Shown here one piece after another: positions 39,042 to 47,572 of a stretch of DNA of 64,000 nucleotides (the stretch's first letter is position 1; every line of letters begins with the position of its first letter). Made by a program: the position numbers and the translations under genes. The notes beneath the pieces are model-generated. The model was not told where the DNA came from and searched no databases. It saw only the letters and a program-made list of their open reading frames with translations. The stretch comes from Nocardia jinanensis (lineage in GTDB: Bacteria > Actinomycetota > Actinomycetes > Mycobacteriales > Mycobacteriaceae), in contig NZ_BMMH01000001.1 in assembly GCF_014645735.1 (NCBI RefSeq), forward strand, positions 884,305-948,304, in the 5' to 3' direction.

Positions 39042-40127
39042 TCATTCGGCGACGACGAGATCACCGCCCGCACCGGGTGAGACGAAATCCAGCAACCGGC
39101 GCCCCTCGACCGCCAATTCCGCGTGTTCGGCCGGTTGCAGCGGATACCACGGCACGATGCGGAGGTCCGGCCCGTCCAGCGACCATCTGCCGTGCGCGAA
39201 GCCGCCGACCAGATACACCGGAACCCCGGCCGAGCCTTCGGCGGCGATACGCCGGCGATCGTCCTCGGCGATGACGCGGCGCCGATCCTTGTAACCGAGC
39301 AGCGCGTTGTCGAAGGCAGGCAGGAACCGCACGGGCACCGGAAGATCGGGATCGGCCACCGGAGCGTCGGGGACGTCGAAGAGTTCGACGCCGTCGGGGC
39401 CGCGCAGCACCCGCAAGCGCGGACGCAGCTCCGCGATCACCTCGGCCAGCCGGGTCAGCCCCGACCACGCCTGGACATCGGCGACCGTCGCCGGACCGAA
39501 TACGGCGAGATACCGCAGGATCAGGGTCACCGGGTCCGCCTCGCCCAGCGGTGACCCGATCCACTCCTCGGCCGGGCCGACCGTGACGTACCGGTTGCGC
39601 CAGCGGCCCCACTCCCCCGATTCGGCGCCGTGCGCCATCGGCACCAGCACCTCCACCGTTTCCGCGAGCCGCCGGGTATGCCGTTGCGGGAACCGTTCGG
39701 CCAGTAGCAGACCCAGTTCGCGGCGCGACATCCACCGGCCCGCCGACAGTTCCCGGCCGACGGCGGCCAGGGCCGGCAGATCTACGCCGGTGATCTCGTC
39801 GCGGTAGTAGGCGGCGTTGAGCAGACCCTCCACATACGACTGCAGTGTCGGCCGCAGCCAGCGGTAATCCTCCGCGGCGCTCAGGTGCACAGTGCGCCGC
39901 AGGGTCGTGGAGCGGACCAGCTGCCGGCCGTGCAACAGTGCGGCCAGTTCACCGTGTTCGAACCGGGTCAGCCGCGACCACAGGCCGATGTAGGGCCAGT
40001 TCGGTTCCTGCCCCTGTACCGCGACCAGCTGCCGGATGATCTCGTAGGGCGTCAGCCCGGTCCGTGCCGCCAGATGCTGGCGCACCAGTAGCGTCCGGTT
40101 CAGTTCGCGCAGTGACAGTTCCCGCAT
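39042..40127 (-). CDS. Winged-helix DNA-binding protein (HTH_42, AlkX/YcaQ-like)
   Basis: This 361-residue protein belongs to the HTH_42 family, which includes YcaQ and AlkX-type DNA glycosylases for interstrand crosslinks and bulky alkyl lesions. Seen are ELNRTLLVRQHLAARTGLTP, LVAVQGQEPNWPYIGLWSRL, LVRSTTLRRTVHLSAAEDYR, YLAVFGPATVADVQAWSGLT and LPAFDNALLGYKDRRRVI. The family catalytic QxQ/QxD motif cannot be assigned with certainty, so glycosylase activity is inferred. The ATG at 40127 is preferred. It lies beside a PHP-domain protein and mutM, suggesting a repair role. Confidence 0.82.
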   Translation of the reverse strand: MRELSLRELNRTLLVRQHLAARTGLTPYEIIRQLVAVQGQEPNWPYIGLWSRLTRFEHGELAALLHGRQLVRSTTLRRTVHLSAAEDYRWLRPTLQSYVEGLLNAAYYRDEITGVDLPALAAVGRELSAGRWMSRRELGLLLAERFPQRHTRRLAETVEVLVPMAHGAESGEWGRWRNRYVTVGPAEEWIGSPLGEADPVTLILRYLAVFGPATVADVQAWSGLTRLAEVIAELRPRLRVLRGPDGVELFDVPDAPVADPDLPVPVRFLPAFDNALLGYKDRRRVIAEDDRRRIAAEGSAGVPVYLVGGFAHGRWSLDGPDLRIVPWYPLQPAEHAELAVEGRRLLDFVSPGAGGDLVVAE

Positions 40128-40170
40128 ACCGCGCATTATCGACGGCCGCACCGACAGTCCGCGGCGCCGG

Positions 40171-41241
40171 TCACCCGGCGGGGGTACGTGTCCACTCCAG
40201 CAGCTCGTCCACCGGGCGGGTGTTGATGATCCGGTCCGGCGGGACCTCGGCGGCCACGGCCCGGGCACACCCGTAGCCCTGCCAGTCCAGCTGACCGGGT
40301 GCGTGCGCGTCGGTATCGATCGAGAACTCACAGCCCATCTCGAGCGCGAGCCGGATCAACCGTGCGGGCGGATCCCGGCGTTCGGGCCGGCTGTTTATCT
40401 CGACCGCCGTACCGTAGCGACGGCAGGCCTCGAAGACGATCCGGGCGTCGAACTCCGATTCCGGCCGGGTACCGCGCCCGCCTTCCACCAACCGGCCGGT
40501 GCAGTGGCCGAGCACGTCGACGTTCGGGTTCGCCACCGCGTACACCATCCGCCGGGTCATGGTGTCGCGGTCGTCGCGCAATCGGGAATGCACGCTGGCG
40601 ACGACGATATCGAGTTCGGCGAGCAGGTCCGCGTCCTGGTCGAGGGAGCCGTCGTCGAGGATATCGACCTCGATCCCGGTCAGGATCCGCAGTGGTGTGA
40701 GCTCCGCGTCGAGCGCGGCCACCACATCCAGCTGGCGTCGCAACCGTTCGGCGGAGAGCCCGCCTGCCACCGTGAGCCGCGGCGAATGGTCGGTCAGGGC
40801 GCAGTACTCGTGCCCGATCGCGGCCGCGCAGGCCATCATCTCGGCGATGGGGCTGCCGCCATCGGACCAGTTCGAATGGGTATGCAGATCGCCGCGCAAC
40901 AATTCCCGCAGGGGCGCACCGTCCGGGCCGATCGGTTTCGCCGCGGCGCGGAGTTCGGCGAGGTGGCGGGGCACCGCCCCGGAGTACGACTCCTCGATCA
41001 CCGCCGCGGTCTTGGGGCCGATTCCCGCCAGTTCCTGCCAGCTGCGATCTCGGCGGTGCCGGTCGGCCGCGGTGTCGTCGAGTTCGGCGAGGATATCGGC
41101 GGCCCGCCGGTAGGCCTGCACGCGATGCGTCTGCGCGCGATCACGTTCGAGCCAGAACCCGATCTCACGCAACGCCGCGATCGGCCCCGGGGCGGATTGC
41201 TCGGCCCGCCCGGGCCCGCGCGACTCGCCCGCCGCCGTCAC
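40171..41241 (-). CDS. HhH and PHP-domain protein (PolX-like, no polymerase core)
   Basis: The 356-residue protein has an N-terminal helical/helix-hairpin-helix part (YRRAADILAELDDTAADRHR, WQELAGIGPKTAAVIEESYS) followed by a PHP phosphoesterase domain. The metal-binding motifs are GDLHTHSNWSDGGS, ALTDHSPRL, LTGIEVDIL, VASVHSRL, LGHCTGRL and SIDTDAHAPG. This is the C-terminal half of bacterial X-family DNA polymerases without the polymerase domain. It probably acts as a phosphatase or nuclease on DNA ends or a small substrate. It reads 4 bp after a reductase-fold gene. Confidence 0.87.
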   Translation of the reverse strand: MTAAGESRGPGRAEQSAPGPIAALREIGFWLERDRAQTHRVQAYRRAADILAELDDTAADRHRRDRSWQELAGIGPKTAAVIEESYSGAVPRHLAELRAAAKPIGPDGAPLRELLRGDLHTHSNWSDGGSPIAEMMACAAAIGHEYCALTDHSPRLTVAGGLSAERLRRQLDVVAALDAELTPLRILTGIEVDILDDGSLDQDADLLAELDIVVASVHSRLRDDRDTMTRRMVYAVANPNVDVLGHCTGRLVEGGRGTRPESEFDARIVFEACRRYGTAVEINSRPERRDPPARLIRLALEMGCEFSIDTDAHAPGQLDWQGYGCARAVAAEVPPDRIINTRPVDELLEWTRTPAG

Positions 41242-41244
41242 CGG

Positions 41245-41826
41245 CTAACCTGTCCTGCCGTACTTCACGAAGGCGACACCGTCCTCGAAGACCTGGCTGG
41301 TGATCACCCGGAAATTCGCCGGATCCGGCAGTTGCGGACCGGTACCGAACAGCGGCCGTCCCCGGCCGAGCACGATCGGATACAACTTCAAGAAGATCTG
41401 ATCGATCTCCGGCAGCAACGCCCGGGCCAGTTCACCGCCGCCGCACAACCAGATACCGAGCCCCTGCTCCCGTTTGAGTTCGGTGACCGCGGCGAGCGGG
41501 TCCGCTCCGATCAGATCGACCGATGGATCCGGCCGGCCGGTGAGCGTGGTGGACACCACGTACTGGCGCAGATGCGCGTACGGACTCGCGGTGCCGGTGC
41601 GGACACCGAAATCGTGGGTCCGCCGACCCATGACGACGGTATCGAAATTGGCGTTTCGCTTGGTGATGCCCAGCGATTCCCGGACCCGCGACGGCAGCGT
41701 CTCCGGATACTGCGCCGTGATGGCGGGCCCGTGGTCGCCGCCCACCGGGAAGAAATCCACCGAGCCGTCCTCGGTGGCGATGAACCCGTCGATGGTGGCC
41801 GCGACGTAGTAGGTGAGCTTGCGCAT
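41245..41826 (-). CDS. Dihydrofolate reductase-fold (RibD C-terminal) family protein
   Basis: This 193-residue protein has the RibD-C/DHFR-like fold: MRKLTYYVAATIDGFIATED, FDTVVMGRRTHDFGV, YVVSTTLTGRPDPS, LGIWLCGGGELARALLPEID and LYPIVLGRGRPLFG. Such proteins are NADPH-dependent reductases of unknown substrate; a true folate role is unlikely because key folate residues of DHFR cannot be seen. The ATG matches the family start. It leads the pair with the PHP gene. Confidence 0.88.
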   Translation of the reverse strand: MRKLTYYVAATIDGFIATEDGSVDFFPVGGDHGPAITAQYPETLPSRVRESLGITKRNANFDTVVMGRRTHDFGVRTGTASPYAHLRQYVVSTTLTGRPDPSVDLIGADPLAAVTELKREQGLGIWLCGGGELARALLPEIDQIFLKLYPIVLGRGRPLFGTGPQLPDPANFRVITSQVFEDGVAFVKYGRTG

Positions 41827-41905
41827 GGCCTGCCTCCCAGACGGACCGGGTCGGTGATCTTGCCGAGGCCACCGTAACCCGCCATCGGCCCTTGCGCGAG
41901 GGGTA

Positions 41906-42793
41906 TCAGGAGGAGGCGCGGCGCCCGCGTGACGGGGGCTGGCAGCGCGGGCACGAATACGACGAGCGGTTCATGAACTTCTCCCGGACGATCACCGCCC
42001 CGCAGCGCGTGCAGGGCCGGTCACCGCGCCCGTACACCGCCAGCGCGCGTTCGAAATAGCCGGATTCGCCGTTCACATTCACGTACAGGGCATCGAACGA
42101 GGTACCGCCGGCAGCGAGCGCGTCGGTCATCACCGCTTGGGCCTCGGCGAGCAGGGTGCGCAGCACCGGCCGGGTGAGTGCCGAGGCGATCCGCCCGCCG
42201 TGCACCTTCGCCCGCCACAACGCCTCGTCGGCGTAGATATTGCCGATACCGGAGATCACGGCCTGATCCAGCAGCACCCGTTTGATCTCGGTGTTCTTGG
42301 TCCGCAGCACGCCGACCACCCGGTCGGCGTCGAAGCGGGGGTCCAGTGGATCCCGGGCGATATGGGCGAGCAGATCGGGTAGCAGATCGCCGTCCACCTC
42401 GACCAGCGGCGCCAGCACCCAGCCACCGAACGTGCGCTGATCGACGAACCGCAGTTCCCGGCCGTCGTCCAGGGTCGCCCGGATATGCGCGTGCTTCTCC
42501 ACCGGGACACCGGCGGGCTGCACCAGCATCTGCCCGCTCATCCCCAGATGGACGACCAGTGCGGTATCGGCGGATCCGACGCCGGGCTCGTCGAAGGTGA
42601 GCCACAGATACTTCCCGCGACGCATCGCCGCGGCGACCGACAGCCCGGTGATCCGAGCCGCCATATCGGCGGCGCCCGCCTCGTGCCGGCGTACCGACCG
42701 GGGGTGGGTGACGGTCACCGATTCGACGGTCCGCCCGCAGAGATGTTCGGTCAGGCCGCGACGGACGACCTCGACCTCGGGGAGTTCCGGCAC
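41906..42793 (-). CDS. mutM: Formamidopyrimidine-DNA glycosylase (Fpg/MutM)
   Basis: MutM removes 8-oxoguanine and formamidopyrimidines and nicks the abasic site. The 295-residue product begins [14 protein letters not shown], giving the catalytic N-terminal Pro2 and Glu3. It has the lysine loop [14 protein letters not shown], the helix-two-turns-helix region [20 protein letters not shown] and a C-terminal zinc finger with four cysteines (CTRCG...CPRCQ). The start abuts the rnc stop. The rnc-mutM-smc order is conserved in actinobacteria, although here several genes intervene before smc. Confidence 0.96.
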   Translation of the reverse strand: MPELPEVEVVRRGLTEHLCGRTVESVTVTHPRSVRRHEAGAADMAARITGLSVAAAMRRGKYLWLTFDEPGVGSADTALVVHLGMSGQMLVQPAGVPVEKHAHIRATLDDGRELRFVDQRTFGGWVLAPLVEVDGDLLPDLLAHIARDPLDPRFDADRVVGVLRTKNTEIKRVLLDQAVISGIGNIYADEALWRAKVHGGRIASALTRPVLRTLLAEAQAVMTDALAAGGTSFDALYVNVNGESGYFERALAVYGRGDRPCTRCGAVIVREKFMNRSSYSCPRCQPPSRGRRASS

Positions 42794-42794
42794 C

Positions 42795-43517
42795 TCAGCG
42801 TTCGCCGGTCAACGCGCGGTAGGCCGCGCCCGCCGCCTTCTGCTCGGCTTCCTTCTTCGACCGGCCGACCCCCTGACCGTAGGCATTCCCGGCGATCACG
42901 GTGGTCGCGGTGAATTCCTTGTCATGGTCGGGCCCGGTGGAGCTGATCTCGTAGCTGGGCACGCCGAGACCGCGTTCGGCGGTCAACTCCTGCAGGCTGG
43001 TCTTGAAGTCCAGCCCGGCGCCCATCCGAGGTCCGCGTTCGAGCAGGTCGGCGAACAGCCGCAGCACGACCTCCCGGGCCACATCGATCCCGTGTTCCAG
43101 GTGGACCGCGCCGAGCAGCGATTCCATACCGTCGGCGAGGATGCTGGGTTTGTCCCGGCCCCCGGTGAGTTCCTCACCCTTGCCGAGCAGCAGATGTACG
43201 CCCAGTCCGTCGTCGCCCAGTTTCCGCGCCACCTCGGCCAGCGCGTGCATGTTCACCACGCTCGCGCGCAGTTTCGCCAGCTCGCCCTCGGATTTCTCCG
43301 GATGCTCGTGATAGAGCCGTTCGGTGATGCTCAGACCGAGCACCGAATCGCCGAGGAACTCGAGCCGTTCGTTGGTCGGCAGGCCGCCGTTCTCGTACGC
43401 GTACGAGCGATGTGTCAGCGCCAGGCGCAGCAACTCGGGCTGCACCTGGACGCCCAGCGCGGCGAGCAGATTCGCGCGGTCGCTCTGCTCGCCGGGTTCG
43501 TCTTTACCCGCGGTCAA
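42795..43517 (-). CDS. rnc: Ribonuclease III
   Basis: RNase III cleaves double-stranded RNA in rRNA and mRNA processing. The product (about 240 residues) has the nuclease signature [37 protein letters not shown] (catalytic Glu in MESLLGA), and a C-terminal dsRNA-binding domain ([35 protein letters not shown]). The TTG at 43517 is chosen because the upstream frame overlaps rpmF and the resulting length matches mycobacterial RNase III. It follows rpmF by 13 bp. Confidence 0.94.
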   Translation of the reverse strand: MTAGKDEPGEQSDRANLLAALGVQVQPELLRLALTHRSYAYENGGLPTNERLEFLGDSVLGLSITERLYHEHPEKSEGELAKLRASVVNMHALAEVARKLGDDGLGVHLLLGKGEELTGGRDKPSILADGMESLLGAVHLEHGIDVAREVVLRLFADLLERGPRMGAGLDFKTSLQELTAERGLGVPSYEISSTGPDHDKEFTATTVIAGNAYGQGVGRSKKEAEQKAAGAAYRALTGER

Positions 43518-43530
43518 CGGTAGACCGGGA

Positions 43531-43713
43531 TCAGACGGCCGAGGTGACCTGGCGGCCCTTGTAGGTACCGCAGGAGGGGCACGCGATATGCGGCAGGGTC
43601 TTCTGACCACAGGCCCGGTTCGGGCAGGTGATCAGGGTGGGAGCGGCGGCCTTCCACTGGCTGCGCCGCGACCGGGTGTTGGAACGGGACATCCGGCGCT
43701 TGGGAACGGCCAC
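43531..43713 (-). CDS. rpmF: 50S ribosomal protein L32
   Basis: L32 is a small large-subunit protein. The 60-residue product begins [20 protein letters not shown] and has four cysteines in two pairs (CPNRACG and CPSCG), the zinc-ribbon form. The ATG is preceded by a ribosome-binding site (GGAGAACTAG). It starts 2 bp after the DUF177 gene and precedes rnc, as is usual. Confidence 0.97.
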   Translation of the reverse strand: MAVPKRRMSRSNTRSRRSQWKAAAPTLITCPNRACGQKTLPHIACPSCGTYKGRQVTSAV

Positions 43714-43715
43714 GA

Positions 43716-44375
43716 CTAGTTCTCCTCTGTGCTGTTACGTGCTGTATCGGTGGGATGATTCCCGGTGGCCGCACCCTTGTCGGGGCTGCCGCTGCCGGGC
43801 GATCCGGGGGCGAATTTCGCCAGCCCGGCCCAGCGGGGATCAAGTATCTCATGCCCGTGATCGGAGCCCGCAATCGCCATCCGAACACCGCACTCGGGGC
43901 ACAGCCCCTGACAGTCCGGCGAGCACAGCGGCTGCAGTGGCAGCTCCAGCCCGAGCTGGTCCACCACCAGGGGTTCCAGGTCGATGAGGTCGTCCCTCAT
44001 CCGATAGACCTCGTCGTCGTCCGCGGTCTGGTCGGTGGCACTGTCCGGGTAGGCGAACAGTTCGGTCAGCGACAACTGGACCGTATCGGTGAACTGCTCG
44101 AGGCAACGAGAGCATTCACCGGTCACCGGCGCGTCGAACGTCCCGGTGACGAGCACTCCCTCGGACACCGATTGCATCCGCAGATCCAGCTCGACCTCGG
44201 CACCGACGGGGACGCCGACGAGGTCGAGGCCGAGTCGTTCGGTGGTGATGACCGTCCGCCGCAGTTCGCGCATCGAGCCCGGGGCGCGACCGAGGCTGCG
44301 GACATCCAGCACGAATCCCGCGCCGTGTGCACGTGGTGCACTGGAACGCGAGCGCGCGGTGGTATCGGCAGGCAT
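43716..44375 (-). CDS. DUF177 (YceD family) protein
   Basis: This 219-residue DUF177/YceD protein is linked to 23S rRNA or large-subunit assembly and is nearly always next to rpmF. Seen are [40 protein letters not shown] and the cysteine cluster [15 protein letters not shown], which suggests a zinc site. The ATG at 44375 is chosen over an upstream frame start. The tail is Gly/Ser/Pro-rich. Confidence 0.9.
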   Translation of the reverse strand: MPADTTARSRSSAPRAHGAGFVLDVRSLGRAPGSMRELRRTVITTERLGLDLVGVPVGAEVELDLRMQSVSEGVLVTGTFDAPVTGECSRCLEQFTDTVQLSLTELFAYPDSATDQTADDDEVYRMRDDLIDLEPLVVDQLGLELPLQPLCSPDCQGLCPECGVRMAIAGSDHGHEILDPRWAGLAKFAPGSPGSGSPDKGAATGNHPTDTARNSTEEN

Positions 44376-44511
44376 CGAAAACACTCCACTGGGTGGGTCG
44401 GGGCATGTTGGTTTTGCGCCGGAATCGGCGAGCAACCACACCACAGTACGCGACCCGGTTACCCCCGCAAAACCCGATGAACCAAGCCCACCCGCCGCTG
44501 GTCAGGGCCCA

Positions 44512-44570
44512 CCCCGGTTCCGGAGCGACACAGCGAAGGAGGACAGCGACCGATCACGTGCGCCCGGCCG
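44512..44570. repeat. Decayed repeat relative, first of three
   Basis: CCCCGGTTCCGGAGCGACAC followed by AGCGAAGGAGGACAGCGACC matches the left arm and loop of the intact repeat, but the closing AGAACCGGGG arm is missing. Confidence 0.5.
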
Positions 44571-44675
44571 TCACGAGATCGGCGACCCCGGGCACGTACA
44601 GAGTCATGTGCCCACCCAGGTCACCCGAGGCGCACGCCGCACACCTCCCGGCTGCTCCCCCGGGTGATCAGCCCA

Positions 44676-44735
44676 CCCCGGTTCTGGAGCCACGTAGCAA
44701 AAGGAGCGCAACGAGCGATCGCGTGAAATCGGCCA
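44676..44735. repeat. Decayed repeat relative, second of three
   Basis: CCCCGGTTCTGGAGCCACGT followed by AGCAAAAGGAGCGCAACGAG resembles the left arm and loop of the intact repeat, without the right arms. It begins 164 bp after the first decayed copy and 182 bp before the intact one. Confidence 0.5.
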
Positions 44736-44846
44736 TCCAGAGATCCGCGCCCATCGAGGACTCACAGAGTCGTGAGCCCACCCGCGCTGCTCGAGACCCG
44801 CCCCACACACACACCTTCCGTCAACACCGGATGGTCCACCTCCGTA

Positions 44847-44937
44847 GGCGGGGCCCGCCCCGGTTCTGGAGCGACGAAGCGAAGGAGCGCAGCGACTGAG
44901 CGAAGGAGTGAAGAACCGGGGTTAATAGGGCCCCGCC
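44847..44937. repeat. 91-bp palindromic dispersed repeat, copy 2
   Basis: Outer GGCGGGGCCC (44847-44856) pairs with GGGCCCCGCC (44928-44937); inner CCCCGGTTCT (44858-44867) pairs with AGAACCGGGG (44912-44921). It equals copy 1 (24519-24609) in length and differs at one loop base (GACGAAGCG here, GACGTAGCG there). It ends 39 bp past the stop codon of the SepIVA-like gene. A further short CCGCC run and hairpin (CCCCGCC / GGCGGGG) follow. Confidence 0.85.
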
Positions 44938-44976
44938 CCGCCCCGCCCCGCCGAAGGCGGGGCAAATAAACACAGC

Positions 44977-45723
44977 TCAGCGGCGGAACTCCGCGGCGTA
45001 ATCGGGGACGCCGGCTCCGTTGCGCAACTGCTGGCGACCCCGGCCGACGGTCCGCAGCGCACCACCGAGCGTCTCCTCGAATTCGGCGAGCTTGGTGTCG
45101 ACGTAATGGTCGCAGTCCGCGCGCATCCGGTCGGCGTCGGCGTGGGCGGTGTCGATGACGCGGGCCGATTCGGCGTGTGCGGCGCGTACCACCTCGGTGT
45201 CCTCCACCAGTCGCCGCTGCTCGGCCTGCCCGTCGGCGACCGAGCGGTCGTAGGACGCCTGTCCGGCCTCGATTGTGCGCTCGGCCTCGGCGCGGGCTCG
45301 GCCGGTGACCGTCTCGTATTCCGCTTTGGCGTCGGAGACCAGGCGTTCGGCCTCGGCGGTGGCCGTATCGACCATTCGGTCGGCATGGGCGGTGGCCTCG
45401 GCGACCATCCGGTCGGCGTGGGCCTTGGCCTCGGCCAGGATCCGGTCTGCTTCGGCGCGGGCGTCGGCCACGGTGCCGGCCGCCTGTTCGTCGGCGGATC
45501 GGATGGTGTCCTCCGCGAGGCCCCGGGCGTCGTCGACGATCTTGTCCCGGTGGTCGAGCACATCCTGTGCGTCGTCGATCTCGGTGGGCAGCGCGTCACG
45601 GACATCGTCGAGCAGGTCGAGTGTGTCGGGCCGCGGAACGATGCAGTTGCGCGTCGCGGGGATACCGCGTGCCTCTTCGACTATGGCGACCAGTTCGTCG
45701 AGCGCCTCGAATACCCGGTACAT
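44977..45723 (-). CDS. sepIVA: DivIVA/SepIVA-like coiled-coil cell-envelope protein
   Basis: This 248-residue protein starts MYRVFEALDELVAIVEEARG and is then almost entirely alpha-helical coiled coil with Ala/Glu/Arg/Asp heptads (ADEQAAGTVADARAEADRIL, KAHADRMVAEATAHADRMVD). The N-terminal block and the position next to DUF177-rpmF-rnc match M. tuberculosis Rv2927c, SepIVA, a septation factor related to DivIVA. The ATG at 45723 has AGGAGG 8 nt upstream. It probably organises growth or division at the membrane. The symbol is by synteny and sequence style. Confidence 0.83.
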   Translation of the reverse strand: MYRVFEALDELVAIVEEARGIPATRNCIVPRPDTLDLLDDVRDALPTEIDDAQDVLDHRDKIVDDARGLAEDTIRSADEQAAGTVADARAEADRILAEAKAHADRMVAEATAHADRMVDTATAEAERLVSDAKAEYETVTGRARAEAERTIEAGQASYDRSVADGQAEQRRLVEDTEVVRAAHAESARVIDTAHADADRMRADCDHYVDTKLAEFEETLGGALRTVGRGRQQLRNGAGVPDYAAEFRR

Positions 45724-45946
45724 GCTCAGTCCTCCTGCTGACGATCGGCGAAACATCACGCCGTTCCCAGTGTGCCCCGGGCCGGTGGATGCGCCGAACC
45801 TACTTTCGGTGTGTCGCCCGTTCGGCCCGATATCTGCAGACTCACACAATCAACTGGAGACCCACCCTCCGCTTGGTGTTAAATTCTTAGGTAGCCCGAC
45901 CGCGGCGCGGACGGGCCGCCTGTCCCTTGCCCGATCGGAACCGCCC

Positions 45947-46522
45947 ATGACCGTCCTGCAGCTGCCTTCTTCCACGGCACTGACCTCCGGGGATCTGGAT
46001 ATCGATTGGCCGGAACCGATCGCTGTCGCCGCCTGGCAGCGACGTCTCCTGCGGTATCTGCGCGGCGACCGTGCGTTCCCGCAGTTGATTCGTTTCGCGC
46101 TCGTCGGCGGATTGAGCAATGTTTCCTACGTGCTGCTGTTCCTGACCCTCACCGGTGCGGGGACGCTGCTGGCAAACGTGGCCGGGTCGGTCGTCAGCAC
46201 CGTGCTGGCCAACGAACTGCACCGCAGGCTCACCTTCCACGCGGCCGAGCGGGTCGGCTGGTTCACCGCGCAGTGGGAAGGCGGCGGATTGGCGCTGCTG
46301 GGCCTGGGAATCAGCACCGCGGCCCTGGCTTCGCTGGAAGTCCTGGCACCCACCCTGAACGAACCGGCGCAGGCCGGCGCCGTACTCGCGATCAGCGCCG
46401 CGGTCGGCGGCCTGCGGTTCCTGGCGCTGCGTGGCCTGGTGTTCGGACCGCTGCGGCGGGCCCGGGAAGTGACCGCCCAGCGGTCCGGTTCAGCTCGCGC
46501 GCTCGGCCAGCCGGTCGAGTAG
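45947..46522 (+). CDS. GtrA-family membrane protein
   Basis: GtrA-like proteins are small four-helix membrane proteins thought to flip lipid-linked sugars for cell-wall polysaccharides. The 191-residue product has [40 protein letters not shown] (with the conserved N-H-R-TF pattern continuing in RLTFHAAE), a helix around [20 protein letters not shown] and a last one at [20 protein letters not shown]. The ATG at 45947 is preferred over the longer frame. Its 3' end overlaps the convergent coaD by 33 bp. Confidence 0.87.
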   Translation: MTVLQLPSSTALTSGDLDIDWPEPIAVAAWQRRLLRYLRGDRAFPQLIRFALVGGLSNVSYVLLFLTLTGAGTLLANVAGSVVSTVLANELHRRLTFHAAERVGWFTAQWEGGGLALLGLGISTAALASLEVLAPTLNEPAQAGAVLAISAAVGGLRFLALRGLVFGPLRRAREVTAQRSGSARALGQPVE

Positions 46523-46975
46523 CCGCTTGTGCACCAGCGGCGGCAGCATATCGCTGACATCGCCACCGAAGGCCGCCACTTCCTTGACAAGGGAGCTGGA
46601 CAGATAGCTGAAGGTGGGGTTGGTCGCGATGAAGAAGGTGTCGACCCCGGAGAGCTTCTTGTTCATCTGCGCCATCTGGAGTTCGTAGCCGAAATCTCCG
46701 GCATCGCGCAAACCCTTGACGATGGCGCTGATGCCCTGTTCGCGGGCGAAGTCGACCGTCAGGCCGTCCCAGGCGGCGACCCGGACGTTCGGCAGGTCCG
46801 CGGTGGCATCGCGCAGCATCTCGATGCGCTCGTCGATACCGAACATGCCCTGCTTCTTCTTGTTGATCATCACCGTGATGACGACCTCGTCGAACTGCTC
46901 GGCGACCCGCCGGAACACATCGAGGTGGCCGTTGGTCACCGGATCGAACGACCCCGGGCACAAAGCTCCTGCCAT
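46490..46975 (-). CDS. coaD: Phosphopantetheine adenylyltransferase
   Basis: CoaD transfers AMP to 4'-phosphopantetheine, the penultimate step in coenzyme A synthesis. The 161-residue product has the nucleotidyltransferase motif [37 protein letters not shown], and [20 protein letters not shown], all family hallmarks. It follows rsmD by 3 bp and ends inside the convergent gtrA gene. Confidence 0.97.
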   Translation of the reverse strand: MAGALCPGSFDPVTNGHLDVFRRVAEQFDEVVITVMINKKKQGMFGIDERIEMLRDATADLPNVRVAAWDGLTVDFAREQGISAIVKGLRDAGDFGYELQMAQMNKKLSGVDTFFIATNPTFSYLSSSLVKEVAAFGGDVSDMLPPLVHKRLLDRLAERAS

Positions 46976-46978
46976 GCG

Positions 46979-47572
46979 TCAGACGCTAGCAGGTTCCCCC
47001 GGCGCGGGCGGGTCCGCGCCGGAGTACACCGCGGACTCGATCCGGGTCTCTCCGTAGCGCCGGGCGGGGCGGCCCTCGAACCCTGCGGGCCAGTCGATCT
47101 CGGCCGAACGGGCGGACCGTTCCACGAGCAGTAATGCGTCGTCGGACAGCCATCCGTGCACGGCCAGCGCCGTGAGATCGGCGCGCACGGCATCGGTGGG
47201 CAGTTCGTAGGGTGGATCGGCGAAAACGAGGTCGTAGGCGCCCGCACCACCGTGCCCGAGCACCTGCGCCACCGTCCCGACTCGCACCTGCGCACCGCTG
47301 AACCCGAGTTCGGCGATATTGGCGCGCAGTACCCCGGCGGCCCGCCGGTCGGATTCGACCAGTAGCGCCGCGGCGGCACCACGGGACAGCGCCTCCAGCC
47401 CGAGGGCGCCCGAGCCGGCGTAGAGATCGAGCACCCGCGCACCGTCGAGGTCCATCCGAGCCTCGATCGAGGAGAACAGAGCTTCCCGTACCCGATCCGA
47501 GGTGGGCCTGGTCCCGGCGGGGGGCACCTTCAGGCGCCGCCCCCCGGCGGTTCCGGCGACGATCCGGGTCAT
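46979..47572 (-). CDS. rsmD: 16S rRNA (guanine966-N2)-methyltransferase RsmD
   Basis: RsmD methylates G966 of 16S rRNA. The 197-residue product begins MTRIVAGTAGGRRLKVPPAG and has the SAM-binding loop VLDLYAGSGALGLEALSRGA and the catalytic DPPY motif in FADPPYELPTDAV. Its ATGA start overlaps the pyc stop by 4 bp, and coaD follows by 3 bp, so pyc-rsmD-coaD is one operon. Confidence 0.95.
   Translation of the reverse strand: MTRIVAGTAGGRRLKVPPAGTRPTSDRVREALFSSIEARMDLDGARVLDLYAGSGALGLEALSRGAAAALLVESDRRAAGVLRANIAELGFSGAQVRVGTVAQVLGHGGAGAYDLVFADPPYELPTDAVRADLTALAVHGWLSDDALLLVERSARSAEIDWPAGFEGRPARRYGETRIESAVYSGADPPAPGEPASV

Larger units (their letters stand above)
44376..44976. other. Repeat-filled intergenic block between DUF177 and the SepIVA-like gene
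   Basis: About 600 bp with no supported gene. It holds three related repeats in the same orientation, starting at CCCCGGTTC 44512, 44676 and 44858. The first two are decayed and the third is the intact palindrome. A shared phrase (TCACAGAGTC, then about 30-60 bp later CCGGATGGT) precedes intact copies here and at 24.5 kb. Short ORFs with SDxAKE-like strings are repeat translations. Confidence 0.55.

Noticed and set aside
44089..44899. ORFs containing SDxAKE-type strings in the repeat block, and similar ORFs near 24.4-24.6 kb
   Set aside because: They are translations of the dispersed repeat and occur in different frames, so they are not genes.
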